Below, piece after piece: positions 13,013 through 26,275 of a DNA stretch of 64,000 nucleotides (its first letter is position 1; the number at the start of each line of letters is the position of its first letter). The notes under the pieces were generated by a model that saw nothing but the letters and a program-made list of their open reading frames with translations, was not told where the DNA came from and ran no database searches. Source of the stretch: Rattus norvegicus (Eukaryota > Chordata > Mammalia > Rodentia > Muridae). The stretch lies in the NCBI RefSeq assembly GCF_036323735.1, contig NC_086020.1, positions 83,639,710-83,703,709 on the forward strand. The letters are read 5' to 3'. Position numbers and translations under genes: made by a program.

Positions 13013-16000
13013 CACAGGAGTTTTTAATATAATTTTGTCCAAATTTATTTTCAGAGATGTGTGCGAATAGAAATGAGAGCACAGAATAGGAAATCATGTT
13101 GGCTCCATCTTTAAATTCCCAAGAGAACTTTTACATGTTTGTTTATAACCAAGACTCGACTCTGTAGTACTACTGATCTACACAAGAGACCCTAATGTAC
13201 ACCTTCAAACTGTTTCTGCTCATTTCATTGTCACCGTTTCCCTGAGAGTCCTGGTCAGAACAGCTCAGCATGCCACTCTTGGATAAAGGGATGCTGTCAG
13301 CAAAGACATGATTTCTATGATTTGAATCACAGGCATCTGAAGTTATAGATCACAGACAGACAGACATCGCTGTGATGTAGCACAAGACAGGATTCGACAC
13401 ACTATGGTTAGTAAAAGAAAAATACGTTCATTTTCTAAACACTCACCTTCAGAAACTTCTACAATGGTATATGCCCTGGTTGACTCCAGAGCTCCTGAGT
13501 CTCCTTCAGTGGCTCTGGGCATCTGTCTGTCTAGGATGCCACTCATGCATAGTTCAAGCTGAGCAGCTGCTGGCATGTGACTCTTAACAGATCAGCCTTC
13601 CTGCCAGAGGGATGCTGCTCCTTTCTCTCTTGTGGGTATACTATCTACCGAGCCCTGACTTACTGCTTACAAAGAGTTTTCAGACCTTAGAGAGAGGAAA
13701 CTGAACAAATGCCATTGAGATTATGCCACAAACTTGTGTGTTTAAAATATTCAACCAATTAGAGTGACATTGTGTCATTGTTACACACGAGAATAAAATT
13801 TAAATGTCTTTCGGGTTCACTTAAGGCTATATCGAATTTTAAGATTTTATTAGTAATCATATTAATTCTGTTGGTGAACATTGACCGAGAGACACCAGGC
13901 TAGGTTCTGTGATTCAGTGCCCATTATCTATTTAATTCCCAATTCAAAAGAAGAATTGCTAAGTAGTATAGAAATGCGAAGTGCTTATTCTTGGAAGTAA
14001 AAGCTATTGCTCAAACATCTCATCTTAATTCAGGCATATACTTAGTAAAGTCTCAGTGTAGATGACATCTGCACCACACCTCTGCGGACTGGAGTCCTAC
14101 AGTTATACACAAGGATCGATTAGAACCGAGTATTCAGGAGTGAGTGTATTTGAGAATCCTCGCTATCATGTCTGCGTTGACCATAAAGCAGACATCTTGC
14201 TAAAGGCTGGATGCCAACTGAAACCAAACTTGGTACTGGAGGTGACCTTCCCTCATCTCAATAAACAAATGTCCGAACACAAGGCAACCTTGTGTGATGA
14301 CGTAGTCTGGGCAGTACCTGCTGCGGTTCTGTCCTTACCCAGAGCAAGCTCAGATGTGGTCTGATAGTAGTCTATCCCCTGCTTCAGCCAACCTACATTT
14401 TTCTTTGTCTGAAACCACTTAGCACAGCATGGCCAAGCACAGCTTCCTCTACAGTAACCCCAGCTGCCATAAGCAGTTCGTGACCAGGGACATCTGGAGA
14501 AGGGCACCCAGTTCTGAACTGGCATGCACCAGTTATGTGATGGCACAATGTTCTGCATTCAAGAATCAAGTTATTTGCCTTGTGGAAGGAAGGGGAAGTG
14601 GAGTGATAATATCAGGTAACCAGGAGGAGGCAAGTTTTATTCTCAAGCAGGTAATAAGACAGTCTCTGAACAACTGGGGACAGATTTAACAGGGGACGGG
14701 AGAGGCAGGGCTTCATCCAGTGAAAGTGGGCTTAGAACTCAGTGATGGCACAGGTGCAGTACCTCACCCCAGTGTTGAGGGCCAGTCTCCTTCTTGCCAC
14801 TAGAGGGGATTTGTATTAGTTTACTTTTCAGAAAGCTCTGCCTTCTCAAGGAGGAGGCTGCTTGTAAGCTCTCTCATTGTATCGTTCTAAGGGTCCATTC
14901 ATGGTCTTGGCAGAAACATTTAGGTAGATTTCCCTTTTTATATTCTTAACCCCATCATCTCTGATGCCTCTCCCTGCCCAAAGACCCAGTTCTTTATCAA
15001 GCTTAGAGGGCAAAGAAGGGAATCAGGTCTTGCCAGACCTTGGTCAAGCCTTTGTGTGACAGGAAGGAAAGAGGGCCCTTAGTGTTACTGGGCTCTTTGC
15101 TAATAAAAAGCTGAGTTTGTTCTGCACTAAGCTGTGGCCAAGAAGGACAGTACCCAAGGACTGGGGATCAGGGGGCTTAGAAGGGCAGGGCAGAGTTGGA
15201 GAATGTGAAGCTTGGTTACAAGGCAGACCTTTCAATTCTGGGACTGGCTAGAATTCAGGATTGGTAGAAGCGGGAATTGAAAGTCTTAGGATACCAGCTG
15301 ATCCTTTGGTGCTCTCAGTTAAAGCATGGATGGGTCTTTCCACAGCTTGCTGTATGGAACAATCAAGCTATTCGCCTGGGTCAGAATCTCTCAGAATAGC
15401 AAGCAATGCTAATGACGATAACTGAGTAGTGTTAATGAGGAGAGTCAGACTTGCATGTAATTTCATTGTGAAGCTTGTGTCAGAGCAACAAGCAAGCAAA
15501 ATTGTCAGTGCAGGAGAAATCGGGGTCCTCTTTGGGGCTCGTAGTCTCCTTAGTGAAAGAACTTGAGAACAGGCTTGAAAACACAAGGACAACACTATTA
15601 GATTTTTTTTTAAAAGTGCAGGCAGGGCGTACAACCTCAGCAGCCTGGATGAGGACATTGGAGGTAAGAGGAAAAACCCATGTCATTTAAGCCAGCATAG
15701 ACCTGCAGCCACACAGCAAGTAGGGAGGCTCTAGAGAAAGTGTAAACAGCCCACAGTGTTGGGAGGAAAGCCCATGGGGTTAAAGAAAGCACTCTTAAGG
15801 GAGAACCAAGGAAAGGAAAAGTTGTGGTTTTCTGAATAACTCAGAAAAGCGGGCAGATAACCTTACATGGCTGGGCTGTGGTCCTGTAAAACTTTGTAAT
15901 GGCGGTTGGAAATTCCAAGAAAGGAAAAAGTCTAATTATTCTGCCTAGGTCTTTGGCATGGCTTAAGGCTAACCCACCTTGCCATGGTGGTCCCTTAGCC

Positions 16001-16148
16001 AAAGTGACCTAATCAGGCCAGCTGAAACATTAGACCAAACGTGTTTTCTGGACCAGGAGCCCTTCTGCTCTAGGCCTGAGAGGTTCTTAGTTTCAGTTCT
16101 CTGCAGTCTGGAAGGACGCTTCCATCTCAGAACTGATGCTCCATACCT

Positions 16149-16150
<2 letters not shown>
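13013..16150. other. Unique intronic sequence
   Basis: Mixed-composition intron. Open frames up to about 100 codons occur, but none has a recognisable domain, splice context or repeat identity. Confidence 0.45.

Positions 16151-16151
<1 letters not shown>

Positions 16152-16224
<73 letters not shown>
16152..16224. repeat. (GA)n microsatellite, about 73 bp
   Basis: Uninterrupted GA repeat and homopurine tract. It creates spurious Arg-Glu and Ser-Leu open frames. Confidence 0.98.
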
Positions 16225-16228
<4 letters not shown>

Positions 16229-16399
16229 CAGGTAGATTCTCTGATCTCAAGGAGTGGGTCATGTGGATGGAGAATGAGCATTAATCCGTTTGAAACCCTC
16301 CTTACGTGTTTTTATCACTGAGATGCATTTTTGAAAAGTGCTTTGGGAGTTCACATAAGAGCATGCATGATAGGATAACAGCACTTACAAATGTATAGC

Positions 16400-16565
16400 T
16401 TTGGAGCCAGCCAGATGGGTTAGAGGGCAAAGGTGCTCCCAGCCAAATCTTCGGGACCTGAGTTAAATTCTCAAACCCACTTGTAAGTGGGAGGACAGAA
16501 CCAATTTCATAGTTGCCGCTGACATCCATGTGCATGCAGACATACACCTTCTAAGAATAAATAAA
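16400..16565 (+). mobile_element. B2/B3-type SINE, sense
   Basis: GCCAGCCAGATGGGTTAGAG, GGGACCTGAGTTAAATTCTC, GGAGGACAGAACCAATTTCA and a tail of AATAAATAAAAATTTTAAT follow the B2/B3 order from tRNA-like head to A-rich tail. It is substantially diverged. Confidence 0.8.
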
Positions 16566-17450
16566 AATTTTAATACACAGATTTAAGTTCCATAGAAACA
16601 GCAAGCAGCAGCTAAGGTTTTTACATCACATTTTAAAGCTGAGTTTTGAGCTATTTTGTAATACAAGATCTGAACACAGATTTGTCATCTGGATGAGTTC
16701 AAAACAACAAAACTTCAGCCTGTCAGTGAATATTTGTGAAGTGAAAAGAATAATTGCTATTCCTGCTTTAAGTTCATAATGAGCCAGCACTACAGGGTCT
16801 ACAGCTTTAAAATGCTGGGGAAAGTGCGAAATGATCCAACTCTCAAAACTTGAAGCTGTAACCGGCTCCTGGAGGAACACCGTCACACACTGTGCACACT
16901 ACTGATCAGTATCCAGTGGTTTATTTTTCTATCCCTGACCCCTAAGAGCTGCAGACACACCAGGAGATGTTACAAGTGCACAGAACTGAGCAGTGACTTA
17001 ATGTGGTTCAAGTTCTTGTCAGTGAAGGTAAAGGTGTCATCAACTCATCTCCCAGTCCTGTCAAATCAGTAAAGTTAACCAGGGAGCTACACTGGGTCTC
17101 CATTTCTCCCGTGACTTTGCCACGGACAGATCCATACTCATTCCCTGTCCCTCATCCAAGATTCTCGTCAGCTTCAGGTAATCCTGAGTCTCTGCAGGTG
17201 CTGTTCTTTTAAGGCACCAACTGGCAGCCTGGTCATTGTTCCATTTTAGAGATGGCAATGTATTTAATTAGGAACCTTTTGGAGACCTGTGAGGAGAAAA
17301 CCCATTAGACACTTTGGGCAGTTTACAGAAGAATATACATGAGGTTAAGGCGTAAACTTCCACCAAAGAATGGCAAAAGTCATGTACTGTGAACTTACTA
17401 TGGCAGGGAAGCAAACACCATCATTGTATTTTCCAGGCACCTAAAGGCAT
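16566..17450. other. Unique intronic sequence
   Basis: No feature recognised. Confidence 0.45.
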
Positions 17451-17464
17451 AGGCACAGTAACTA

Positions 17465-17555
17465 TTGCAGTGCATGCACGCCCAAGTGCATGCATACATG
17501 TGTGCCTATGCACATGCATGTATGTGTGCGAGTGTGCATGTGCGTGCGTGCATGC

Positions 17556-17619
<64 letters not shown>
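17465..17619. repeat. Alternating purine-pyrimidine block ending in (TG)n
   Basis: An irregular TGCATG/TGTGCG stretch (17465-17558) leads into about 61 bp of uninterrupted TG (17559-17619). Nearly the whole 155 bp alternates purine and pyrimidine. Confidence 0.95.
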
Positions 17620-17622
<3 letters not shown>

Positions 17623-18970
17623 GGAGAAGGGGTTGTTGTGTGCCCTGATTGGAGGCGGAGAGCCCAGGGAAGCTGACACCGCACGGTATTCTTTGTGAGT
17701 GCTGAAGAGTATGCATTTGGCTTTTTTTTTTCTCTTCCATTTCTAAATTGGAATCAAGCACAAAAATTAGAGAAGCTGTCAGGCACTGAATCTTGGTCAT
17801 TTGCATCCAGTTATTAATAGAAGTTCTGAATGGTGCCGAGAGATAGCATTCTGGTTTCCTGCAAGCATGAGTTTTTACAGACCAGTTTCCAAGGTCATTT
17901 ATTATAGATAAGATTCTGTTTCCCTGGCCAGGTGGCTGTAGACTGTGGGTCGATTTACTTCACAATCTGGTTCTTGTCCATTTATAGGTTTACTCTTTCA
18001 GGAGACAGAGCGGGTGGGGGCGGGGTTTCATTCCAGGGCTGAGGCTCAGACCCAGAGTGTTGGGCTAGCCTTAAAAGCACTCTCCCAAGGAGCTTCTCCC
18101 ATCCTGAGAACTGCAGTTGAAGGCAACACAGCTCTTACTCTAACGTATCTTACATTAATCTTAGTTACAACTGTAACAAACAAAACATAGGTGTTTTGGA
18201 ATAGATTACGCACTTGCTGTGAGTGTCTCTCCTCCTGTGTTCTGTACAAAGGTCCTGCCTGTAGAAGTACAGAGGAATCTTGAAGGAGAGCATTTTGGAG
18301 GTAGAGGAACTAGCTTAATCAGTGAAAACATGTAATGCAGCCTAAGGTCTCTGTCTGCTTTCTGAGTGCAGCCTTGGTACACACCTTGGAGTTTCCTGTG
18401 GGAAAGTGTTTGTGATCTCACAGCTATGAGTCAGTAAACCCCAGAAGGTGTACAGTGTGCCTTAAAGAAAGGAGGGAGTGCTTCAAGACTTGAAAGGAGA
18501 AGTAGAGTACATGCTCAAAATTCCAGGGCCGTAAAATACATACAATAATTCTGTAGCATAAACTATGTTTTAAAATAACTTTTAAGAATATGTTTAGTGA
18601 AGAACCACATTATCCAATTTCCATGACTCTTGCCATAATCATTGCTGGGCCCTACCATGAACCTGGTGCCAGCAATGCCTCCCTTGGGAGTCTTTACTCC
18701 TTATCTATAATGCCACAGAGAACACAGCGTCTATCCTCACTATGACAAGTTGAGTGTAGCATACAATTTAAAAGGAATGACAACAAAGAGATATAAATGG
18801 TAAAGTATATTTCTCTTAAGGAAAAGGCATGGTTTATGTTAGTTTTATAAAATTGCTATGAAATCTGGTTATTTACTGAAGGTATGCTGTCAGCAAAGGG
18901 TAGAAACATGTAGCTGCAGAGTGGACAGAATTACAAATTTGGTGGAATTTCAGAAATCCTTGCAGATGAG
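17620..18970. other. Unique intronic sequence
   Basis: No gene or clear mobile element seen. A short G-rich patch (GGGTGGGGGCGGGG) lies near 18012. Confidence 0.45.
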
Positions 18971-18971
18971 G

Positions 18972-19002
18972 GACACACACACTCGCACACATTCGTGCAT
19001 GT

Positions 19003-19038
<36 letters not shown>
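18972..19038. repeat. (CA)n microsatellite, interrupted
   Basis: CA repeat with CG and TG interruptions, then about 32 bp pure. Confidence 0.95.
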
Positions 19039-19040
<2 letters not shown>

Positions 19041-19165
19041 CCTACAATATAAGGGAAAGTACATGAACAGGTAGATCGGGGGGCTTGCCAGTATCTCAGG
19101 GGAGTCATTGGGGAGTTGTCACAATGTGCTGGAAAAGTTCATTCCACAGGTTCAAAGTTTCCCTA

Positions 19166-19293
19166 CATGTCATCTGTTCCAGTGCATGCTTACACACTCA
19201 TTTTCCCACATAGCATCTGTCCCAGTGCATGCTTGCACACTTATTTTCCTGCATAGCTTCTGTTTAGTGCATGCTTGCATACATATTTCCTTC
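19166..19293. repeat. Degenerate tandem repeat, three units of about 43 bp
   Basis: Each unit has CATCTGTYCCAGTGCATGCT, then CACACTYATTTTCC and CATAG. The third unit is the most diverged. No known family recognised. Confidence 0.75.
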
Positions 19294-20144
19294 TGTGTAG
19301 GTGTTCCTCCGTGGTTTCAGACAAGTGAGAAGGCATTGACAAGCAATTTGTATTATGTCAGTCATAGCAAATCACATCTCCTGTCTGCCGCTATAATCGC
19401 ACCGAAGCTTCCACAAGGTATGAAGTGCCCGGAGCTTATGAGGTTACTGAGCCAGGGAGAGGAATATAGAATAGACACCAGGACACTGAAGCTCCATGAT
19501 TTTCAGAATTGCCTGCCACCTATCCAGAATTTATCTGGTCCCACCTCTGACACTCTGGAACCATTATTCTTAAGAGGTAGCAGTTTGATTCTCTTGGGAC
19601 ACATTTAACAATATCTGGAGATAGGTTTTTGGCACAGTGTTATAAACCAACAATAGAGGCCAGGTATGTATGTAAAGGATAGTCCTCACTACCAAAATGT
19701 CGGTAGCACCAAACACCTTAGACAGACTGTCCACACTAGAGATCTTAGACATCTCCTAAGAAGCCTTAGAAACCAGCAGATAGCATCTCTTCCCCAAAGT
19801 CCTTCCTGTGTTTAAAGGAGACATAGACTATGTCCACATAATACTGAAAATAACAAGTAGAAAATCCACTGACCCTACTGTGGGATCCAGCCAGATGATA
19901 CATCTGAACACATCCCTCATCTAATTGCCTAAGACTGTGGACTTTATTCTCTACAGATAACCTGGGAGCAATACTAGGAGGGCTGAGGTGGGGAAGACTG
20001 ACCTCAAGAAAATATTCTAGAAATACTTATGTGGCTGTTAGCTCTCCTGGTGTGGTTCCCACCGTTTCCATAGGCAACACAAGGTATATTAACAAATTCA
20101 TGTATGCAGGAATCCTTTTGGAAAAATCATGGTATGTGGACTGG

Positions 20145-20490
20145 AGGATGTCTCACTGACTAAAGCACCTTTAACACAAGCAAATAGGACCAGAGTTCAG
20201 ATCCCTAGAACGCAGGAAATGCTGGGTGGGCATGGAGGCAGTAACGTGGAATGGGGGATTGTTTCGGAGCAACCTGGTGGGGGAAACCATCCATGTTGGT
20301 GAGCTCCGTGATTGACTCAGTGACCATAAATTAGTGAATAAGGTGGAGGAGTAATTGAGGATGAGCCAACCATCAACCCTGGGGCTCTACGCACACTCTT
20401 CCTCCACACCCCAACCCTGCACACACATGTGAGCCACACATACACATGCGCACACGCTCATGCACACATGAGGAAAAGACAAACGAAACA
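20145..20490 (+). mobile_element. B2/B3-type SINE, sense, with CA-rich tail
   Basis: A head with CACTGACTAAAGCACCTTTA, GACCAGAGTTCAGATCCCTA, a body with GGTGAGCTCCGTGATTGACT and AATAAGGTGGAGGAGTAATT, and an ACACACATG-rich tail match the order of a long B2/B3-related rodent SINE. Confidence 0.7.
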
Positions 20491-21335
20491 CAGCACATAC
20501 CATAATTTTAAATCTGAAGTAACATTGCAGACCACTTACAGCTACCATCATTGAGAGAGTGAGTTACATTTGAATCTTAAAAACTACCATGGGTGACCTG
20601 ACTTTTGTGTACTGTAGTCTGGACCTGTGGTTTCTTGATGTCTAAATAGACACAGAGATTGGACCATGTGTGATTTCATACAGTAGTCGGGGATACAGAG
20701 TAGTTTCAGTTCTGGGAACTTAAACTATGCCTCTGTCCCACCCCTCAAGGAGACCCTTGAGGCGAGCAGACATGTTGCTGTGCTGGAAGGATGCCTGGAC
20801 TTGGAGTGGTGAAGAAGACCACTAAGGATGAATTGTATGGGGAATTATAAACCATCCCTAAACGACGAGACCCAAGCACTGACCCTAGAAAACTTGGAGT
20901 TAGCCAGGCAAAGGAGCAGACTATACAGGAAGAAAGAATGCCAGGGGCAAACATTTTTCTCTTCCCTCCACCACAGTGCCGCGGCACATGGGCCTCTCCA
21001 CACACGTCACGCACACACTGAGCACCTCCACTTAGTACCTTATTCACAGAGTTAAAGCAGGTTCACACGGAGGGTAGGGTGCAGTGGAAATTCAAGGGTT
21101 CTTTTCCAAAGTTTTCAAAAACTGGTGTATATTTGCTACATGAGGGAGCCCCCCATGTGGCTACCATTAAAGGCACGGTGTGGCTTCATGCTCCCGATTT
21201 AACTCCACTAGGACTGGTGCTCACCACAGCATCTCTGGAACTGTTCCTCAGAGTCAAGTAATGGCATATGAGCATTCCACATTTGCATGGACCTCCCAGT
21301 GAACAAAAATCACAGCATGTGTGTATACATATACA
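20491..21335. other. Unique intronic sequence
   Basis: No feature recognised. Confidence 0.4.
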
Positions 21336-21336
21336 T

Positions 21337-21338
<2 letters not shown>

Positions 21339-21369
<31 letters not shown>
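21339..21369. repeat. (TG)n microsatellite
   Basis: Uninterrupted TG repeat of about 31 bp. Confidence 0.97.
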
Positions 21370-21371
<2 letters not shown>

Positions 21372-22536
21372 CAGTGGGCCAGCCTCTTTCTGTAACACAT
21401 CTCCCTGGACAGAAGGCGGCAAGCACTGGCAGTCTTTTCATCTTCTATGAAGCACTAGAGCACTGCTCTAAGTAAGCTTTAATTTCCAGAATAAAGACCC
21501 TAAACACACATGCATTTCCTTGAGAAAAAGCACAGCCTCTCAGAGGTATCTGCAATAATTAAATCCACCTAATTAACCCTTTCAGAATCCCCAGGGGAAC
21601 CAACACTGAGAGCAGTCACCTGGGATAAAAGTTGAACTCCTTTTCTATCTCCGATATTACTGGTCATCACACCATGGACTTTATGTGACTAGGGAAGACT
21701 TTCTGCAGACAGACGAGAGGTTGGGTTCGCCGTCTCGCCTGGCGGTGCTTGGTTAACTCCACAGATCTCAGAGCTCTTTCTTCTCGGTGAACTAGGACAG
21801 GAGAACACAGTGTTCTTGGTAATGGTGCCAAAAGCCAACGGACTTGCTGAGGCATCCTCATTCAGATGGAATTGATGCTTGTGGGTCCTTCTTTGTTTTG
21901 TCTTAAGCACCAACCTCAGCTCAATGGTGCACATGACATTCAAGGAGATTTCGAACAGGAAATCACATGGAATCCCTGTTGTCAAATAAAGCCAAGTGCA
22001 GTTAACTGTTACTAGTAGTCTCCAGCTCGGAGTATCTGCTCTGAACATGTATTTAAACCTCAGTGTTGACCCAGATGTTTACTTGCTAGGGCTACCATAG
22101 GCATCTGGCACTAACTGGGTGGGTTAAAAATAGATGTTTTCTGTGTGTGAGCATGACCTTATGTGTAAAATGGGATTTTTGAAGATAGAAGCAGGAGTCT
22201 AGAGATGAGACCATTGTGAAGAACTCACATGGGCCGACCCTAAGCCCAAAGATGACCGTCCTCCTAAGACACGGAAAACGGAAGTGAAGTACTTAGAGGA
22301 GAAGGCAATGCAAAGATACTGAAGCAATGCAGCCCCCTCTGGAAAGCTGGCTGCTGCTGGATTCTAGCTAGAGGTGAAGAAATGTTCTTCTCTAGAGTTC
22401 AGGGGCCTACAGCTCTACCTGTATATTGATTTCTGACTCAAATCTCACAGAAGGGTGAAGAGAAGCCTGTGTCTGACTTTGAAACACTAACATGCTCAAG
22501 TAATTTGATGAACAGTCCCCGAAAACCAATGCAGAT
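21370..22536. other. Unique intronic sequence
   Basis: It includes a small CpG-bearing patch near 21725-21745 and an antisense open frame of 119 codons (21689-22048) without recognisable domains. No gene is called. Confidence 0.4.
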
Positions 22537-22628
22537 GGGATGGAGGAGTTCCATATCGGTGTCCCGGGATGGAAGAAGTTCTGTGGGCAATGTCCCCAGG
22601 TTGAGGAAGTTCCATGTGCAGTGGCCCC
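22537..22628. repeat. Degenerate tandem repeat, three units of 29-32 bp
   Basis: Units share GGATGGAGGAGTTCCAT and end in GTCCC or GGCCCC: 22537-22565, 22566-22597 and 22598-22628. Confidence 0.75.
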
Positions 22629-24370
22629 GTGTCTCTGGGTCTACTCAGCTGCCAACAGGAATACTACTTGGGAGTTCCTCAGTCCTCTCCACCTCTGCTT
22701 TAGCCAGTTTATCTGAGCAGAACTGTTTGCTGCTGATCCTGCAAATAGCTTTCCAGGTGGTATTTTCCTTTGGGCTTCATTCAGTATTTATTCTGAGTTC
22801 ACCCACTTGGTATTTAGGAAAATACTTTCCTCAGATTGACTTTAGCATCTTGCCAGTAAACACTTGTTTCCTAAACTTGGCTTAACTAATAGAACTATGT
22901 CAGGTCAATCAAATATCACTAAACCTTCAGACTTACAAATGTACTAACTGCCCATATCTTCTTTCAAGCATCCTTATAATGTCTAATGATTTTGAGTTTA
23001 ATATAGTAGGGGCTGTTCATATAGGATTGCAGAATGTGTATTGAAAATATTCCTCTTATATGAAGACTCCCACCTCCTCACATTTGCCTAATAAGAAACT
23101 TTAGTTCGACCTTTGGTTATAATGAGCTGGTACTGACCATGACTGTTAAATAATACTAAGTTATTTGTAGACCAAAGTGCCCACTTTTGCACGATCCTTA
23201 CAAGCAGTTATTTTCCTAGCTGTTCTCTGGCCAAGCATGTTGAAATACACGTGAGAGAATTCCATGGCAGTGCAGAGGCAGCTCTTCCCTATTCCCAGAA
23301 AAACTCCTAGACAATGTAGGGCCAGTGGACTTTGAGCCAGCTACTCTCAGACTTCTATGAATGGCAGTGTCACCACACCTTACTTGAGCTCCACAGTGAA
23401 TGAGACAAATAGATACTTGGAGATGTCAAAAGCTGACTGCATAGACGAGTGAGCTAAAACACCAAGCGTTTGCTTGACTTTAGAACGACTGAACTACAGA
23501 TGCCCGGTGCCTAATATTTTTCTGCTTTTTTTAATCTTCCATGCAATCCCTCCCATTCATCATGGCTTTCTCCTTTGCAGCAAGTGAAATCCCACCACAA
23601 TAAAGAAATTGCCAAAGGACTGCCCAGCGCCTCTTCTTTCCCTAGAATCTCACAGTGTTAAATATTGCTTGTAATAAGTGGGCTATCAGCAGGGCTCAGA
23701 TCTCATATGTAGCCGTTTTGATTGAGAGGGATTAGCAGAAGTAAACTTTGATCTATTCTTTGTCCTGTAAGCTCATTTTTGCTCGTGTAATATGTACTTG
23801 GCCTCTCCTTTGTTCTCTCTCTTTGTCTCCTTTAAAGTAGTTTATATAATTGTTGTACTTTTTTTACTGTACCACAAACACACAACAAAAAACCTTTCAA
23901 ACTCATCAAATATAAATCCAATAAGTTTTAATTTTATGCACACATCATAGGCCTGCAGTATATGAGCTGGTAGATTAATAATGCTGGCAGTGCCATTTAG
24001 AATGTCCACTGTGGTTAATTCACAGAGAAGCACTCAATATTATGTGGCCCAAGACATTTTTACAGTTCATAGGAACACTATTTTCACAAGCTAGGGAATT
24101 GGGAGAAATATCTAAAACATAAGCCAACTGTTATTAAAATAATTTTTCAATATCTTTGGGTTCTAATGTTCTTTCTATCAAATTCCATGTATTACTAAAA
24201 TATGAAAGATGCCAAGTGTCTTTATCATGAAAAAAAAAAGACCCACAGAATACATCAGTGGTCAGAAACTACACAGTAAGCTTGATGCAAACTTCAAGTT
24301 TTATAAACTTGTATGAGTGAAACGTCATCAAAATAAGAGAGAATGATGTGATGTTCTTTCTGCCTTTTAT
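22629..24370. other. Unique intronic sequence
   Basis: AT-rich intron with no assigned feature. Confidence 0.45.
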
Positions 24371-24374
24371 TTTA

Positions 24375-24725
24375 ACCAAAGCTGTTTGTTCCAGTTAGCT
24401 TAGCTGTCAGCCTGACACAGCCCCAAGTCATTTGAGGGAATCTCAGTTGAGGAATTGCCCTGGTCAGATTGGCCAGTGTCTATGGCTGTGAAAGACTGAT
24501 GATGGATGATTGATAGGGCAGGGGACCGCCCACTGTGGGCAGCACCAGCCCTAGGAAGATGGGCCTGGGCTAAATTAGAAAACCGGAAGAGTATAAGAAA
24601 GTGAAGAATCAGTAGGCTGCATTTTCCTGTGCATTCTACTTCAAGCTGCTGACTTGAGTTCATGCCCTGCCTTCCCTCAGTAATGGATTGGAACCTAGCA
24701 GCATGAGATAAAATAAATCATCTCC
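24375..24725 (+). mobile_element. Rodent medium-reiterated, LTR-like repeat
   Basis: GTCAGCCTGACACAGCCCCA, TCTCAGTTGAGGAATTGCCC, GGGACCGCCCACTGTGGGCA and an AATAAATCATCTCCTT end match a common rodent dispersed repeat. The same order is seen in the element at 29.7 kb. I cannot give the library name with certainty. Confidence 0.65.
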
Positions 24726-25374
24726 TTCCAGAGTCAACACAGAAACAACAACAACAACAAAACAAAAACCAGAGGCTACACCCAACCCCCTCATGCTAGG
24801 TACCAGGATAGGGGGAATTAACTGTTCAACCAGTCCTTCCCCCACCCCACCCCTTCTATCTGCATCATGACACCTGTCTTTTGAGACGGGCCTCTGCTCT
24901 ATAGGAAACCTTTCACAAGCTAGTTTTACAGAGTGAAATCATATACTGGGAACCAGTTACGGACATCACATAAGACTCTCTGGTACTGACAGCCCCTGGT
25001 ATGAACAAAAGCTCACTGTCAGAGACATTAGTTAGCTTGTTGGTAGTTACCAACATAGAAAGCAATTGTTTGGTTTACAGACAAGGTAAACATCAGTGAA
25101 TTTAAAACAGAAAACTTCCTGAGTTTGAATAGCAACATTGAGATTTCTCCCGTATAAACTTAATTGGTTAGGAGAAAGATGAAAGTTTCAGGAAATACTG
25201 CATCTTCCTTATATATCTTTATGTCTCCAAACAAGGCATGGATGAATATAGTCTTAGGAAGCATGCATATGTTAAGTCAGAATAAGACTGTGCCCTTAGG
25301 AATAAGGCAGCCTAGCTGCTCCCACAGCAAATGTAAGCGTAAATTTTCTCTGTCATCTTATTATTTTAATGTTT

Positions 25375-26275
25375 GAAAGTTTATATGTGTGTGTAGTGTT
25401 TGGATCAAATATATTCCCATTCTTTCCCCTGCTCAAATTTCTCCCATATCTTCCCCATCATTTGTCTTTTCTAACCTTATGTGCTCTATATAACCCTCTG
25501 AGTCCAGTTAATGCTACTGTGTGCACATGTGTCTGGGAACATCTAGTGGAGCATGAGTAGGCTCTCAGGACTCACATCCCTGAAGAAAACTCTCCAAGAA
25601 ACCACCACTTACCAGTAGCTCCTCAGCTAGAAGAGAGACTACATGACCACCTTGCAATCCATGCTGAATTTTTTCTCACTTGATCTTACCTAGGTCTTGT
25701 GTAATCTTTCAAACTCACTGTGAGTTCATGTGCACGCTGGCCATGATAGATTCAGCAAATAGCATTTTGCTGCAGACATTTATTACCTTTGAGTTTTATG
25801 GTAGTGTCCCCTCACACAAGTACCTGAGCCTTGGAGAGAGGGGTGTGATCTAGGTGTCTCATTTACAGTTGAGCATCCCTAATCTCTTATCCTTTGCACC
25901 ATGACCAATTGTGGGCTCCTATATTAATCTCCATCTACTACAAAAAGGATCTTCTCTGGTGAGGATTGAGAGATGCACTAACTTATTAGCACAAACTTAA
26001 AGGGAACTTTTATCTATGTCCATTCAGCAGAAGGACAATATTTGGTTCTTACATAGGACCTAGGGCCTTACCAGTCATGGGATTTTGGCCCAGCAATGGT
26101 ACCAGACATGAGTTTCATCTTATGGCACTGGCTCTAAACCACATGAGAAATGTCAGGTTCCCATAACATCCATGCCACTGTCATACCAGTAGGGATATGT
26201 CATCAGGCCACTTGTTATTTTAGCTCACAGAGTTCATAGTCTGCCATCTTGTTTCCACAGTCCAAGTGATTACAT
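25375..26275 (-). mobile_element. Old rodent L1 (Lx-type) 3' region, antisense, about 0.9 kb
   Basis: An ordered series of old rodent L1 phrases is present: TGAGTCCAGTTAATGCTACT, ACTCACATCCCTGAAGAAAA, CTTGAGCCTTGGAGAGAGG-like text, GTTGAGCATCCCTAATCTCT, GATTGAGAGATGCACTAACT and ATACCAGTAGGGATATGTCA. It is old and interrupted, so the ends are approximate. Confidence 0.7.

Noticed and set aside
18005..18030. Possible G-quadruplex (GGGTGGGGGCGGGG)
   Set aside because: Only three clear G runs, so a canonical four-run quadruplex is not supported.
19108..19608. A 166-codon plus-strand frame
   Set aside because: Its repeated Cys/His peptide comes from the 43-bp tandem repeat. No family resemblance.
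21689..22048. A 119-codon minus-strand frame with plausible amino-acid composition
   Set aside because: No recognisable domain, no splice context and no pseudogene signature. A protein search would be needed to revive it.
22469..22885. A 138-codon plus-strand frame
   Set aside because: It contains a degenerate tandem repeat and no domain, so it is probably chance.
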